This document shows, piece by piece, positions 15,184-24,400 of a stretch of DNA of 45,762 bases. The DNA comes from Deltaproteobacteria bacterium (GTDB taxonomy: Bacteria; Desulfobacterota; Desulfomonilia; UBA1062): contig JAKLDU010000003.1 in NCBI GenBank assembly GCA_022703355.1, positions 12,454-58,215 of the forward strand, read 5' to 3'. The translations under genes were made by a program, and so were the position numbers. The first letter of the stretch is position 1. The number at the start of each line of letters is the position of its first letter. Under the pieces are notes generated by a model. The model made no database searches, had not been told where the DNA came from, and saw only the letters and a program-made list of their open reading frames with translations.

Positions 15184-16470
15184 CTCCTTCATCTCCTTGA
15201 GCTCGTCCTCCATCCCCGGCTCGAGGTCCTGTTTGGCCTCGAGGGCCTTGTCGATGTGGAAGACGGCCGCCGGGCGCTTGCCCGTCTTGAAAAAGTACCG
15301 GGCAAACGAGACGTGGGAAAGCGTCTGGCGCTTCGATTTCTCGTAGAGGATGCCCAGCCGGTAGTCCACCTTGACGTCCTTTTTCTGGTAGGAGAGCAGG
15401 GCCCGGATGGCCTCGCCGTACTCCCCCCGGCCCTCCAGGATCTCCGCCAGGGCCATCTGCGCCCGCGCCGTGCCCCCGTAGCTCTTCAGCAGGGGGTAGG
15501 CCTCGTCCTTCCTGCCCAGGAGCGCCAGGTTTATCCCCCGGTAGGTGTCTGCCAGGGGGAGGTTCACGCCGGCGAGCAGCGTGAGCGCGTCGGCGCTGCG
15601 CCCCCTGTTCGTCTCGATCATGGCCAGCGCGAGCTTGCGGTAGGGCTCGGGCATTGCCTGGGCCCGCTGGGTCCCTTCTTCGGGGGGCAGAAGGACGCCG
15701 GCCACACCCGCCTGGAGGGTCCAGTAGTACCCGTCGGGCCGGGGCTTCTTCGCGTCAGGTGAGAGCCCGGACAGCCGGTTCGTGCTGGTGGGGTGGGTCA
15801 GGAGGTACTCGGGGAAGTTCTTCCCGCCCGTGATGCCGCCCAGCCGCGAGAGGAACCTGTCCATGGCCGTTTCGTCGTAGCCCGAGGATTCGAGGAGCTT
15901 TCTGCCGAAATCGTCCGCGTCGAGCTCGTGGCGGCGCGTGTAGGCGAGCTTGAAGTTTTCGCCCCCGCCGAGGGAGGAGAAGATGAGGGCGGCGCCCGCC
16001 TGGGGGTTCTTCGAGGCGGCCAGCGCCCCGAGGACCACGCCCAGGATGCTCGCCGCGGTGATCTGCGACTGCTGCTCGTAGGCCTGGGGGATGTGGCGCA
16101 GCTGGGCGTGCGCCATCTCGTGGCCGATGACCGCCGCGAGCTCGTCGAGGTCCCGGGCGAAGAGCAGCGTCCCCACATTGACGAAGATGTGCCCGTCGGG
16201 GATGGTGAACGCATTGACCGTACGGTCGTTGATCACGTGCACGTTGAAGGCGTAGATGGGTTTCCTGACGTGGTCCGCGAGCTTCTCCGAAAGCATCTTC
16301 ACCGGCCCCGCGACCTCCTGGTCCTCCACGAGGAGGCCCTGGGCGTCCAGGGAGGTGACCACCTCCCGGGCGAGCTTGCGCTCGTCCTCGAAGGACATGG
16401 AGCGGGCGGCCTGGGGAAGGAGGACGAGCAGCGCCAGCAGGAAGGCGGGAACGATCTTTTTCATGCGCAT
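15157..16470 (-). CDS. BepA-like periplasmic M48 metalloprotease with TPR region
   Basis: A 437-aa secreted zinc protease/chaperone. Signal peptide at 1-24 (MKKIVPAFLLALLVLLPQAA core). The M48 domain has HEMAH (H117, E118, H121), the third ligand E182 in RRHELDAD, and the late HPTSTNRLSG motif. From about residue 260 the protein becomes helical with TPR-like repeats. This layout is that of BepA (YfgC), which oversees outer-membrane protein and LPS-transporter assembly; orthology is probable, not shown. Start is ATG 16470 or 16464; neither has a clear SD. It converges on the XPB partner gene, and its 3' end is partly duplicated in the gap. Confidence 0.87.
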   Translation of the reverse strand: MRMKKIVPAFLLALLVLLPQAARSMSFEDERKLAREVVTSLDAQGLLVEDQEVAGPVKMLSEKLADHVRKPIYAFNVHVINDRTVNAFTIPDGHIFVNVGTLLFARDLDELAAVIGHEMAHAQLRHIPQAYEQQSQITAASILGVVLGALAASKNPQAGAALIFSSLGGGENFKLAYTRRHELDADDFGRKLLESSGYDETAMDRFLSRLGGITGGKNFPEYLLTHPTSTNRLSGLSPDAKKPRPDGYYWTLQAGVAGVLLPPEEGTQRAQAMPEPYRKLALAMIETNRGRSADALTLLAGVNLPLADTYRGINLALLGRKDEAYPLLKSYGGTARAQMALAEILEGRGEYGEAIRALLSYQKKDVKVDYRLGILYEKSKRQTLSHVSFARYFFKTGKRPAAVFHIDKALEAKQDLEPGMEDELKEMKEFMKKTETK

Positions 16471-16681
16471 CAGGATTGCACATTCACCCCGGCGATTTCA
16501 AGTCCCTTGTCCCTCCCGCCAGCCCCGCGGGACATGAATCGGAACGTATTCTTTCTGCAGGTACTTCTTGTAACCGGTGCAGGGCAGGGGATTACGAAAC
16601 AGTAATTTTGCAATACGAAATTGTGTACCCGCGCGTCCGGCAAATATGCCTAACGCAATGATATGACAAGATATAATAACT

Positions 16682-16696
16682 TGGCGTGCGAATTGC
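16682..16696 (+). promoter_or_regulatory. Sigma-54-type promoter upstream of the PKD-repeat protein
   Basis: TGGCGTGCGAATTGC: TGGC and TTGC separated by 7 bp, giving the GG-N10-GC spacing required for sigma-54. It lies 42 bp before the ATG at 16739. A sigma-70-like TATAAT at 16672-16677 is also present but has no matching -35. Confidence 0.5.
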
Positions 16697-16738
16697 CTTT
16701 TCACCTCCCGAGTACATGGGACTCCTGGAGGTGCTTCG

Positions 16739-19132
16739 ATGAAGCATGTAAGAAATACATTGATGCTTGTCATTTTCTTTTTCGCCTTCACGCCCGCCGC
16801 GCTCCATGCCGCGTCCCTCCTGGTGAGCTGGGCCGCAAACTCGGAAAGCGACATCGCGGGGTACAAGGTTTATTACGGCACGCAGTCCCAGGTATACGGG
16901 ACGCCCGTGGACGCGGGAAACGTCACGAGCTTCCAGCTGAACAACGCAGCGCCCGGAACGACCTATTATATAGCCATCACCGCCTATGACACCTCCGGCA
17001 ACGAGTCCTCCTTCTCCACGGAATCGAGCATCACCGTTCCCGTCGCCGACACCACGGCGCCCACGGGGACGATCTCCATAAACGCGGGAAGCCCCGCCAG
17101 CGGCACGCGGGTGGTGAACCTCACCCTGTCCGCCCTCGACGCGTCCGGCTCGGTCGTGTCCATGAGGATCAGCAACAACGGCGTCGACTGGTCGGCCGAG
17201 GGCGCGTACGCCACGACCCAGTCCTGGGTCCTCACCGAGGGCGACGGCGTCAAGGCCGTGTACGTGATGTACAAGGACGCCGCAGGCAACTGGAGCCAGC
17301 CCGTAAGCGACACCATCAGCCTCCTCCTCGACACCGACGGCGACGGGGTGTCGGACGCGTGGGAAGTCTCCTACGGGCTCGACCCCAGCAACCCCTCCGA
17401 CGCCGCGCTGGACTCCGACTCGGACGGATTCTCGAACCTTGAAGAGTACTACAACAACACCGTGCCCGTCCTCGCCTCCGACGGCCTCCCCGTTGCGCGG
17501 GCAGGCGCCGACAGCCAGGTGGCGCCCATGAGGGTGTACCTCGACGGGTCGACCTCCACGGATCCCCACAACCTGGCCCTCACCTACGCATGGTCCTTCG
17601 TGAGCGGTCCCGCTTCCGTCGCCATCGAAAACGCGACGAGCGCCCGGGCGAACTTCGTGGGCATCAAGACGGGAACCTACCGCTTCACGCTCACCTGCTC
17701 CAACGGCAAATCGCAGGCTTCCGACTCGGTTGACGTCACCATTCTGAACGTCGCACCCACCGTGAGCGCCGGCGACGACATGACAATCGTCGTCAGCACC
17801 CCGGTCACGCTCCATGCCGCGGGCGCAGACTCCAACGAAGACAACCTCACCTACCTGTGGCGCCTCGTTTCCGGCCCGGCGGCCGTTGCCGACAGGAGCG
17901 GCCAGGACAACGCGCTCACGCTCTCTACCGCCGGCCAGTACACCTTCGCGGTCACCTGCTCCGACGGACTGCTCTCGAGTGCGGCCGACCAGGTCAACGT
18001 GACGGTGAACGCGGCGAACAACGCCCCCACGGCCGAGGCGGGAAGCAACCAGACCGTGCAGCTGGGCAGCCAGGTCGCCCTCGACGGCAGTGCGTCCGCC
18101 GACCCCGACGGCAACACCCTGAGGTACGCGTGGTCGCTGGTGTCCGGCCCGGCGGCAGTGACGATCCAGAACTCCACAACTGCCGCGGCATACTTCACCC
18201 CCACCGCCACGGGCTCCTACGTGGTCCGGCTCGTCGTGTCCGACGGCTACGTCTCCTCCACCGCCGACACGGTGACGGTCACGGTGGTGAAGCTGAACAA
18301 CGCCCCCGTCGCCGACGCGGGCGACGACCAGGCAGCCTATGTGGGCGACACCATCGCCCTGGACGCGAGCGGTTCCTACGACGCGGACGGCGACTCCCTG
18401 AGCTACGCCTGGACCCAGGTTTCGGGGGCCACCGCGGCGCTGTCGGGTGCAGGCTCGGCGAGACCGACGTTCACCCCCACCACGTCGGGCGTGGTCGAGT
18501 TCAAGGTCACCGTGTCCGACGGCCAGGTCACGGCCCAGGACACCGTGGCGGTGACCGTGGACAACGTCAACCAGGTGCCCGTGGCCGATGCCGGCTCCGA
18601 CAGAACCGTCCAGGTGGACACCGCCGTGACCCTCAACGGGGGGGCGAGCAGCGACCCCGACGGTGACGCCATCTCCTACATCTGGGCACAGACCGACGGC
18701 ACCCAGGTGTCCTTAAGCTCCTCCAACACGGCCGCCCCGACGTTCACCCCCGCCGTGGCGGGCACCTACACCTTCAGCCTGAAGGTGTACGACGGCAAGG
18801 ACACGAGCCCCGCCGACACGGTGACGGTCACCGTGTCCGAGACGACGGTGTCCGTCGCGCTGGCAACCCCCTCGGCGGGTGAAGTGGTGAGCACCAACCC
18901 GACCCTGTCCTGGAGGGGAAGCGGCATGAGCAAGTACCGGGTCTACATCACCGTCAACAACAGGAAATACAGCAACATCTACACCGGCACCGGGACCTCC
19001 TGCAGGATGAACTCCGCACTGTGGAACTGGTTCCTGCCCTCCGGCACCACCGTGTACTGGTACGTCGACGGGACCGTGGCGGGCACGGGCGCGACGAGCA
19101 GGAGCGCGGTGGCATACTTCAAGAAGCGCTGA
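16739..19132 (+). CDS. Secreted FN3 / calcium-repeat / PKD-repeat surface protein
   Basis: A 797-aa exported protein built of beta-sandwich repeats. Signal peptide 1-25 ending LHAA. An FN3-type domain follows (SWAANSESDIAGYKVYYG to about 100), then an Ig-like segment to about 195. Next is a thrombospondin-3/EF-like calcium stretch (DTDGDGVSDAWE, then DSDSDGFSNLEEY) at about 198-240, then five PKD-type repeats (about 250-705) marked by recurring YAWS, SGP and DGxxxxxxDTVTVTV motifs. The end is an FN3-like domain with NPTLSWRGSGMSKYRVYI. No LPXTG, autotransporter or PEP-CTERM tail is seen, so it is probably released or held by other means. Role may be adhesion or carbohydrate binding, unproven. 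SD GGAGG is 7 bases from the ATG; a sigma-54-type promoter lies upstream. Confidence 0.88.
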   Translation: MKHVRNTLMLVIFFFAFTPAALHAASLLVSWAANSESDIAGYKVYYGTQSQVYGTPVDAGNVTSFQLNNAAPGTTYYIAITAYDTSGNESSFSTESSITVPVADTTAPTGTISINAGSPASGTRVVNLTLSALDASGSVVSMRISNNGVDWSAEGAYATTQSWVLTEGDGVKAVYVMYKDAAGNWSQPVSDTISLLLDTDGDGVSDAWEVSYGLDPSNPSDAALDSDSDGFSNLEEYYNNTVPVLASDGLPVARAGADSQVAPMRVYLDGSTSTDPHNLALTYAWSFVSGPASVAIENATSARANFVGIKTGTYRFTLTCSNGKSQASDSVDVTILNVAPTVSAGDDMTIVVSTPVTLHAAGADSNEDNLTYLWRLVSGPAAVADRSGQDNALTLSTAGQYTFAVTCSDGLLSSAADQVNVTVNAANNAPTAEAGSNQTVQLGSQVALDGSASADPDGNTLRYAWSLVSGPAAVTIQNSTTAAAYFTPTATGSYVVRLVVSDGYVSSTADTVTVTVVKLNNAPVADAGDDQAAYVGDTIALDASGSYDADGDSLSYAWTQVSGATAALSGAGSARPTFTPTTSGVVEFKVTVSDGQVTAQDTVAVTVDNVNQVPVADAGSDRTVQVDTAVTLNGGASSDPDGDAISYIWAQTDGTQVSLSSSNTAAPTFTPAVAGTYTFSLKVYDGKDTSPADTVTVTVSETTVSVALATPSAGEVVSTNPTLSWRGSGMSKYRVYITVNNRKYSNIYTGTGTSCRMNSALWNWFLPSGTTVYWYVDGTVAGTGATSRSAVAYFKKR

Positions 19133-19152
19133 TCCTCCCTCCGGCGAGTGTC

Positions 19153-19183
19153 GAAACGGGGGCGGGTTTTCCGCCCCCGTTTT
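19153..19183. terminator. Bidirectional terminator between convergent genes
   Basis: A perfect 13-bp stem (GAAACGGGGGCGG with CCGCCCCCGTTTC) has a GTTTT loop and Ts at its foot on the plus strand. It sits between the stop of the PKD-repeat gene and the stop of alr, serving both. Confidence 0.85.
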
Positions 19184-19234
19184 CATTTCGGGCACCGGTT
19201 CAGGTTCAGGGAGGGCCGGCGTGGCCAGGCACTT

Positions 19235-20350
19235 CTAGTCGGCTTGTTCCCCGGCGTAGATGCGCGTCACGCGGCGGCTCATGTCGCAGGTGATCTCGTA
19301 GGGTATGGTGTCCCCCCAGGAAGCGATTTCCGCCGCGGTGACCCCCTCTTTCCCGAACACGACCACTTCCTGGCCATTGGGGTAGAGGTCTTCGCCCAGG
19401 TCCACGAGGCTCTGATCCATGCAGACCCTGCCCACCACGGGGTAGGTTTTCCCGTCGATGGTGACGCGGGCCTTGTTCGAGAGGCTGCGGGGGAACCCGT
19501 CGGCGTAGCCGATGGGGATGGTGGCGATGTAGGTGTCGCGGGGGGCCTGGTAGGTGAGCCCGTAGGACAGGCAGGTGCCCCTCCTCACGCGCTTGGTGAA
19601 CATGACCGCGGTCTTGAGCGTCATGGCCGGGGTCACCTTCAGGGTGCCGTCGTGGTCTTCCGAGGGGTAGAGCCCGTAGCAGAGGATGCCCGGGCGCACC
19701 ATGTCGTGATAGGACGCCCGGTGGTTGAGCACGGCGCCGGAGTTGGCGCAGTGGACGAGGCCGGGCGAGACGCCCGCGTCCCGGAGGTCCTTCACGAAGG
19801 CGTCGAACTTCCCCATCTGCCCGGCCGTAAAGGGGTGCTCCCGGACGTCGGACACGGGGAAGTGGGTGTACACCCCGCCGATGGAGAGCTCGGGGGTGGA
19901 CGCCACCTGCACGGCCAGCTTCACGGTCTCACCCGGTGCGAGCCCCAGCCTGCCCATGCCCGTGTCGGTCTTGAGGTGCACGGACAGCGGGCGGTTCCAC
20001 CTCCGGGCCGCTTCCACGAGGGGGCCGACGAGCGAGGCGTCCGCCAGGGTGGGCATGAGGCGGTGGGAGAAGACCTCGTCGCAGTCCTCCCGGCTGTCGG
20101 TGATGAGGCCGAAGATGAGGATGGGGAGCGACACGCCCGCCTCGCGCAGCGCGATGCCCTCCTCGATGCAGCTCACGCCGAGCATGTCCGCGAGGTTCCG
20201 CTCCTGGACGAACCTGCCGACGACGCCCGCGCCGTGGCCGTAGGCGTCGGCCTTGATGGCCATCATGATCCTCGTGGCGGTCCGGGCCCGGATGGCCTCG
20301 AGGTTCCTCCTGATCGCGCACAGGTCGATTTCGACCCTGGTCGGACGCAT
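19235..20350 (-). CDS. alr: Alanine racemase
   Basis: A 371-aa PLP enzyme that makes D-alanine for peptidoglycan. The Schiff-base lysine is in MMAIKADAYGHG near residue 33. The catalytic tyrosine is in LSYGLTY near residue 252, and the IPIGYADGFPR and GRVCMDQ motifs are in place. It lies 16 bp after ftsZ as the last gene of the dcw cluster. That is an unusual but sensible position, since D-Ala feeds the MurF substrate. No ddl gene (D-Ala-D-Ala ligase) is present in the window although it often sits in this cluster. ATG start with a weak GGGAAG upstream. Confidence 0.95.
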   Translation of the reverse strand: MRPTRVEIDLCAIRRNLEAIRARTATRIMMAIKADAYGHGAGVVGRFVQERNLADMLGVSCIEEGIALREAGVSLPILIFGLITDSREDCDEVFSHRLMPTLADASLVGPLVEAARRWNRPLSVHLKTDTGMGRLGLAPGETVKLAVQVASTPELSIGGVYTHFPVSDVREHPFTAGQMGKFDAFVKDLRDAGVSPGLVHCANSGAVLNHRASYHDMVRPGILCYGLYPSEDHDGTLKVTPAMTLKTAVMFTKRVRRGTCLSYGLTYQAPRDTYIATIPIGYADGFPRSLSNKARVTIDGKTYPVVGRVCMDQSLVDLGEDLYPNGQEVVVFGKEGVTAAEIASWGDTIPYEITCDMSRRVTRIYAGEQAD

Positions 20351-20366
20351 GGTCTTCCCGGTGTCC

Positions 20367-21551
20367 CTAGTCCGCCTTCTTCCTCAGGAACGTCGGCACG
20401 TTGAAGGCCTCCTCGTCGAGGATGCTGTCATCCACAACCATGCCCAGCCGCACGACCTCCTTGTCCCCCTTGAACTCCTTCTTTCTCAGGAATGCGGGCT
20501 TGTTGTAGTCGATGACGGTGGCCGTGCGCTTTTCCTGCCCGGCGGGGGCGCCCGTGGCCACGTGCTCGTCAGGGCTGGCGGAGAGCATGATGGGCTTGTT
20601 GGCGAACCCGGTGGCCACCACCGTGATGGAGATCCGGTCCTCCATGTCCTCGTCGATGACCACGCCCCAGATGATGTTCGCGTCCTCGTGGGCGGCGGAC
20701 TGGATGAGGGTGGAGGCCTCGTGGATCTCGTCCATGGTGATGCTCGGGCCGCTGGTGATGTTGATGAGGAGCCCCTTGGCCCCGTGGATGTCCATGTCTT
20801 CGAGGAGAGGAGAGGAGATGGCGGCCTGGGCGGCTTCCTGTGCCCTGTTTTCGCCCGTGGCGACGCCGATGCCCATGAGGGCCTTGCCCTTCTCGATCAT
20901 CACGGCCTTCACGTCGTTGAAGTCGACGTTCACGAGGCCGGACTTGTTGATGAGGTCGGAGATGCCCCGGACGGCGTTGATGAGGATGTCGTCGGCCATC
21001 TTGAAGGCTTCGAGGAGCGGGACGTTTTTCCCCGCCATGGAGAGCAGGCGGTTGTTGGGGATGACGATGAGGGCGTCGACCGTGGCGGCGAGCTCTTTCT
21101 CGCCGGTCTCGGCCTGCTTCATCTTGCGCTTGCCCTCGAAGGGGAAGGGCTTCGTGACGACGCCAACGGCCAGGGCGCCCATTTCCCGGGCGATCTGGGC
21201 CACGATGGGGGAGGCGCCCGTGCCCGTGCCGCCGCCCATGCCCGCGGTTACGAACACCATGTCGGTGCCCTGGAGGACCGCTCTCAGCTCGTCTTCGCTC
21301 TCATTGGCGGCGCCTTTGCCCACTTCCGGGTCGCCGCCGGCGCCGAGGCCCCTGGTGAGCCTGGTCCCGATCTGCACCCTGTTGGGAGAAAGGGATGATC
21401 TCAGCGTCTGGATATCGGTATTGCAGGAGAGGAAGTCGACCCCCTTGAGGTTCGCGCTGATCATGTTGTTCACCGCATTGCAGCCGCAGCCCCCCACACC
21501 GATCACCTTGATCTTCGCCCCGGTATTTTCCACCTTCTCCAATTCGAACAT
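20367..21551 (-). CDS. ftsZ: Cell division GTPase FtsZ
   Basis: Tubulin-like GTPase that forms the division ring. The N-terminus IKVIGVGGCGCNAVNNM and the signature AGMGGGTGTGA are canonical. The C-terminus NVPTFLRKKAD (384-394) is the peptide that binds FtsA and ZipA-like partners. A second, very similar motif, DYNKPAFLRKKE, occurs 34 residues earlier (348-359) inside the linker. The start at 21551 is preferred over an ATG at 21566 because the codons between them (GAGGAGGAGAAG) form a perfect SD for the inner ATG; the protein then begins MFELEK, as in other FtsZs. It follows ftsA by 6-21 bp and precedes alr by 16. Confidence 0.97.
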   Translation of the reverse strand: MFELEKVENTGAKIKVIGVGGCGCNAVNNMISANLKGVDFLSCNTDIQTLRSSLSPNRVQIGTRLTRGLGAGGDPEVGKGAANESEDELRAVLQGTDMVFVTAGMGGGTGTGASPIVAQIAREMGALAVGVVTKPFPFEGKRKMKQAETGEKELAATVDALIVIPNNRLLSMAGKNVPLLEAFKMADDILINAVRGISDLINKSGLVNVDFNDVKAVMIEKGKALMGIGVATGENRAQEAAQAAISSPLLEDMDIHGAKGLLINITSGPSITMDEIHEASTLIQSAAHEDANIIWGVVIDEDMEDRISITVVATGFANKPIMLSASPDEHVATGAPAGQEKRTATVIDYNKPAFLRKKEFKGDKEVVRLGMVVDDSILDEEAFNVPTFLRKKAD

Positions 21552-21572
21552 CTTCTCCTCCTCCATGATAGT

Positions 21573-22802
21573 CTAGAAGACCTCTTTGAACCAGCGTATC
21601 ATGCGCTCCAGCAGCCGTTCGTACACCGAGCCCCCCTTCTTCGAGGAGAAGCTGCGGCTCGGCCGGGCAGCCTCGTACACGCAGAGTCCCACGGCCGTGG
21701 CGTAGGCGGGGCTGTTCACGAGCTCCACCAGGCCTTTCACGCCCCTGGGATAACCGACGCGCACGGGCATGTGCATGATCCCCTCCGCCAGATCGGCAAC
21801 CCCCTCAAGAGCCGATGCCCCGCCGGTGAGAACCAGGCCGGCGGACATGGACTCCGCAAAACCGGTATTCCTGATCTCAGTATATGCGAGCTTGAATAAT
21901 TCTTCTACCCTTGATTCGATGATTTCCGCAAGGACTCTTCGGGGCACCGTGTTCACCGTGTCGCCGCCGATGGACGGGACCTCGATCTGCTCGTCGCCCG
22001 ATACCCGCGAGGCCAGCGCGTGGCCGTACTTTATCTTGATCCGCTCCGCCTCGGCGATGGGCGCCCTCAGGCCCACGGCGATGTCGTTGGTGATGTGGTC
22101 GCCGCCCAATGCGAGCACCGCCGTGTGGCGGATGGCGCCGTCGTCGAACACGGCGATGTCCGTGGTGCCCCCGCCGATGTCCATGAGGATGACCCCGAGC
22201 TGGGTCTCGTCGGGGGTCAGGATGGAGGCGGCGGACGCGATCTGCTGGAGCACGATGTCCTGGAGCCCCAGGCCGGCTTTCTGGGCGCACTTGGTGATGT
22301 TGCTCACGGCGGAGATGGAACCCGTGACGATGTGCACGTGGGCCTCGAGCTTGGAGCCTGCCATGCCCACGGGGTCGGAGATGCCGTTCACGTCGTCCAC
22401 GCAGAACTCCTGGGGCAGCACGTGGATCACCTCCACGCCCACGGGCTTGGCGAAGTCCATGGCCTGGTCCACCACCCGCTTCTTGTCGGCGGGGGTGACC
22501 TCCTCGCCCTTCACGGCGATGACCGCGCTCGTGGAGATCCCCTGGATGTGGCCGCCGGCGATCCCCGTGTACACCTCGTCCACCCGGATGCCCGCCATCT
22601 TCTCCGCGTCTTCCACCGCGTTGCCGATGGCCTCCACGGTCTGCTCCATGTTCACCACGAGCCCCCGCCTCAGGCCCTTGGACTCGGAAATGCCGAAGCC
22701 GATTACCTCGAGGTCGCCCGTTTCCCTGAGCTCCGTGATGATGCAGCAGATCTTGGTGGTGCCGATGTCGAGCCCGACGATGATCCTATCCCTGGCTGCC
22801 AT
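21573..22802 (-). CDS. ftsA: Cell division protein FtsA
   Basis: Actin-like ATPase of 409 aa that anchors FtsZ to the membrane. The N-terminus IIVGLDIGTTKICCII is the phosphate-1 motif, ILMDIGGGTTDIAVFDDG the phosphate-2 motif and LTGGASALEGV the adenosine motif. The last residues, LERMIRWFKEVF, form the amphipathic membrane-targeting helix. Its ATG overlaps the end of ftsQ by 17 bp, with GGGGGC just upstream, so it is coupled to ftsQ. It ends in TAG. Confidence 0.97.
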   Translation of the reverse strand: MAARDRIIVGLDIGTTKICCIITELRETGDLEVIGFGISESKGLRRGLVVNMEQTVEAIGNAVEDAEKMAGIRVDEVYTGIAGGHIQGISTSAVIAVKGEEVTPADKKRVVDQAMDFAKPVGVEVIHVLPQEFCVDDVNGISDPVGMAGSKLEAHVHIVTGSISAVSNITKCAQKAGLGLQDIVLQQIASAASILTPDETQLGVILMDIGGGTTDIAVFDDGAIRHTAVLALGGDHITNDIAVGLRAPIAEAERIKIKYGHALASRVSGDEQIEVPSIGGDTVNTVPRRVLAEIIESRVEELFKLAYTEIRNTGFAESMSAGLVLTGGASALEGVADLAEGIMHMPVRVGYPRGVKGLVELVNSPAYATAVGLCVYEAARPSRSFSSKKGGSVYERLLERMIRWFKEVF

Positions 22803-23571
22803 AGTGCCCCCGATTCCTTACCACGATTTTGTTTTCACAGGTCAGGTCCATCACGGTCCCCGCGACGGGCCTGATCTCCCTGATGGCGCGGAGCGCCAGG
22901 TCCACCTTCCGGGGGGTCATCTCCCCGAGGATGACGAGCGTGATGCCCATGGCGAGCCGGATGTCCATGACGCCGCCCGCCTCGATGACCAGGTCTTTGA
23001 CCTTGAGCCCCCGGGACTGCACCACGGACACCGCCTTCAGGGCGGACGCGAGGATGAGGTCGAGGTCCTCGCTCCCGTTGGCCGGCTGGTAGTCGGAGGC
23101 CTGGATCATGATCCCGTAGGCGTTTTCCGTGGCGGCGGCGAAGACCTTGCCCTCCTCGGACACGTAGTAGGGCTTGTCCTTGAGAAAGAGGGTGGCCGTG
23201 GGCCGGTGCTCGACGACACGCACCGTCACGCTCGCCGGGACGAATCTCCGGGAAATGCTCGCGTCCTTGATCCAGTGGTTGGCCAGGAGCCTTGTCCTGG
23301 CGGCATCCATGTCCCAGCTGAATATATTGTCCCCCCGCTCGAGGTCGAGCAGGCTCAGAACCTCGTTCTTGTCCACGTGGACGTTCCCCTTGACCGCAAC
23401 GCTCTTCAGGTGAAACAGCTCCGAATTGACCATGTAGGCCACAGCACACAACAATATGAGAGCACAGGAGATGCCCAGGCATAACCATATGGAGAAGCGG
23501 ATTGCAAGGTTAATCTTGCCCAGCGTCTTCTTCTTGGAGGCGGTCTTCCTCGTTTCCTTGTAGTCAATCAA
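22786..23571 (-). CDS. ftsQ: Cell division protein FtsQ
   Basis: Bitopic divisome protein of 261 aa. A short basic cytoplasmic tail (KKKTLGK) precedes one membrane helix (about 27-48). A POTRA domain follows from LFHLKSVAVKGNVHVDKNEV, then the beta domain with LRAIREI near the end. Start is TTG at 23571, overlapping the murB stop by 8 bp, with GAGGTG seven bases upstream; no better start exists nearby. It joins FtsB/FtsL in the septal complex and holds the usual place between mur genes and ftsA. Confidence 0.93.
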   Translation of the reverse strand: MIDYKETRKTASKKKTLGKINLAIRFSIWLCLGISCALILLCAVAYMVNSELFHLKSVAVKGNVHVDKNEVLSLLDLERGDNIFSWDMDAARTRLLANHWIKDASISRRFVPASVTVRVVEHRPTATLFLKDKPYYVSEEGKVFAAATENAYGIMIQASDYQPANGSEDLDLILASALKAVSVVQSRGLKVKDLVIEAGGVMDIRLAMGITLVILGEMTPRKVDLALRAIREIRPVAGTVMDLTCENKIVVRNRGHYGSQG

Positions 23572-24400
23572 CGATCCGCACCTCTTCCATGAGCTCTATG
23601 CCGAACTGGTCCTTCACCCTGGCCTTCACCGCCTGGATGAGCGCCTTGACGTCCGCCGACGTGGCGTCCCCGTCGTTGATGATGAAGTTCGCGTGAACCT
23701 CGGAAACCTTGGCCCCCCCGATGCGGAAACCCTTGAGGCCGGCCTGGTCGATGAGATACCCCGCGGGGGAGCCCGGGGGGTTCCTGAACACCGAGCCCGC
23801 GCTGTGGCCCCTGGGCTGGGAGCGGCGCTTCTCCGCGAAGGCCTCCACCCGGGCGCGCACCTCTTCCGGGGTCGACGGGTGCACGTCCAGGCGCGCCCCG
23901 GTGATGACCATCCCCTCCGGGAAGCCGCCCCAGCGGTAGCGGTACGGGACCTCCTTCCGGGCGAGGGTGTGCGTGCCCTCCCGGTCGAGGCATTCCACCG
24001 CCAGGACCGTGTCCATGACGCCCCTGTCCACGGTGCCCGCGTTCATCCACAGGGCGCCTCCCAGCGTGCCGGGGATGCCCGTGAGGAACTCGAGCCCGGT
24101 CAGGGCGTTCCTGAGGCAGTACCCCAAAAGCGCCGCCGTGGAAACCGAGGCCCCCACGGCGAGGACGCCCTCCTGGCGCTCGATGCCGCCGAAGCCCTTG
24201 CCCAGGCGGATGACCGGCGTCTCCAGGGGCTCGTCTCCGAAGATCATGTTGGAGCCCCCGCCCAGGACGATGAAGGAGTCAAGCAGGCCCAGAAGCTCCG
24301 CGAGCTGCTCCTTCGTGTCGGGCTCGTAGAGCCGGGCGATGGTGCCGCCGCAGCGCATGGTGGTCATCTCGGAGGCGCGGGCTTCCCGGAACTCCTTCAT
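23564..24400 (-). CDS. murB: UDP-N-acetylenolpyruvoylglucosamine reductase
   Basis: FAD enzyme of 278 aa that makes UDP-MurNAc with NADPH. FAD-binding motifs FIVLGGGSNMIFGD and GIPGTLGGALWMNAG are clear. The catalytic serine is in GHSAGSVFRNP, and the short form fits the type II (Bacillus-like) MurB. The ATG at 24400 overlaps the murC stop as ATGA with CTGGAGG upstream, showing translational coupling; a much longer frame through this region is a shadow of murC. Confidence 0.95.
   Translation of the reverse strand: MKEFREARASEMTTMRCGGTIARLYEPDTKEQLAELLGLLDSFIVLGGGSNMIFGDEPLETPVIRLGKGFGGIERQEGVLAVGASVSTAALLGYCLRNALTGLEFLTGIPGTLGGALWMNAGTVDRGVMDTVLAVECLDREGTHTLARKEVPYRYRWGGFPEGMVITGARLDVHPSTPEEVRARVEAFAEKRRSQPRGHSAGSVFRNPPGSPAGYLIDQAGLKGFRIGGAKVSEVHANFIINDGDATSADVKALIQAVKARVKDQFGIELMEEVRIVD

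Noticed and set aside
16561..16738. Riboswitch (for example cyclic-di-GMP type) in the leader of the PKD-repeat gene
   Set aside because: The conserved cores of the common riboswitch classes were not found, and the sigma-54-type element leaves only about a 30-nt leader.
17490..18830. CRISPR-like or tandem DNA repeats
   Set aside because: The periodicity here comes from protein-level PKD domains of about 90 residues; the DNA copies are diverged and there are no fixed-length spacers.
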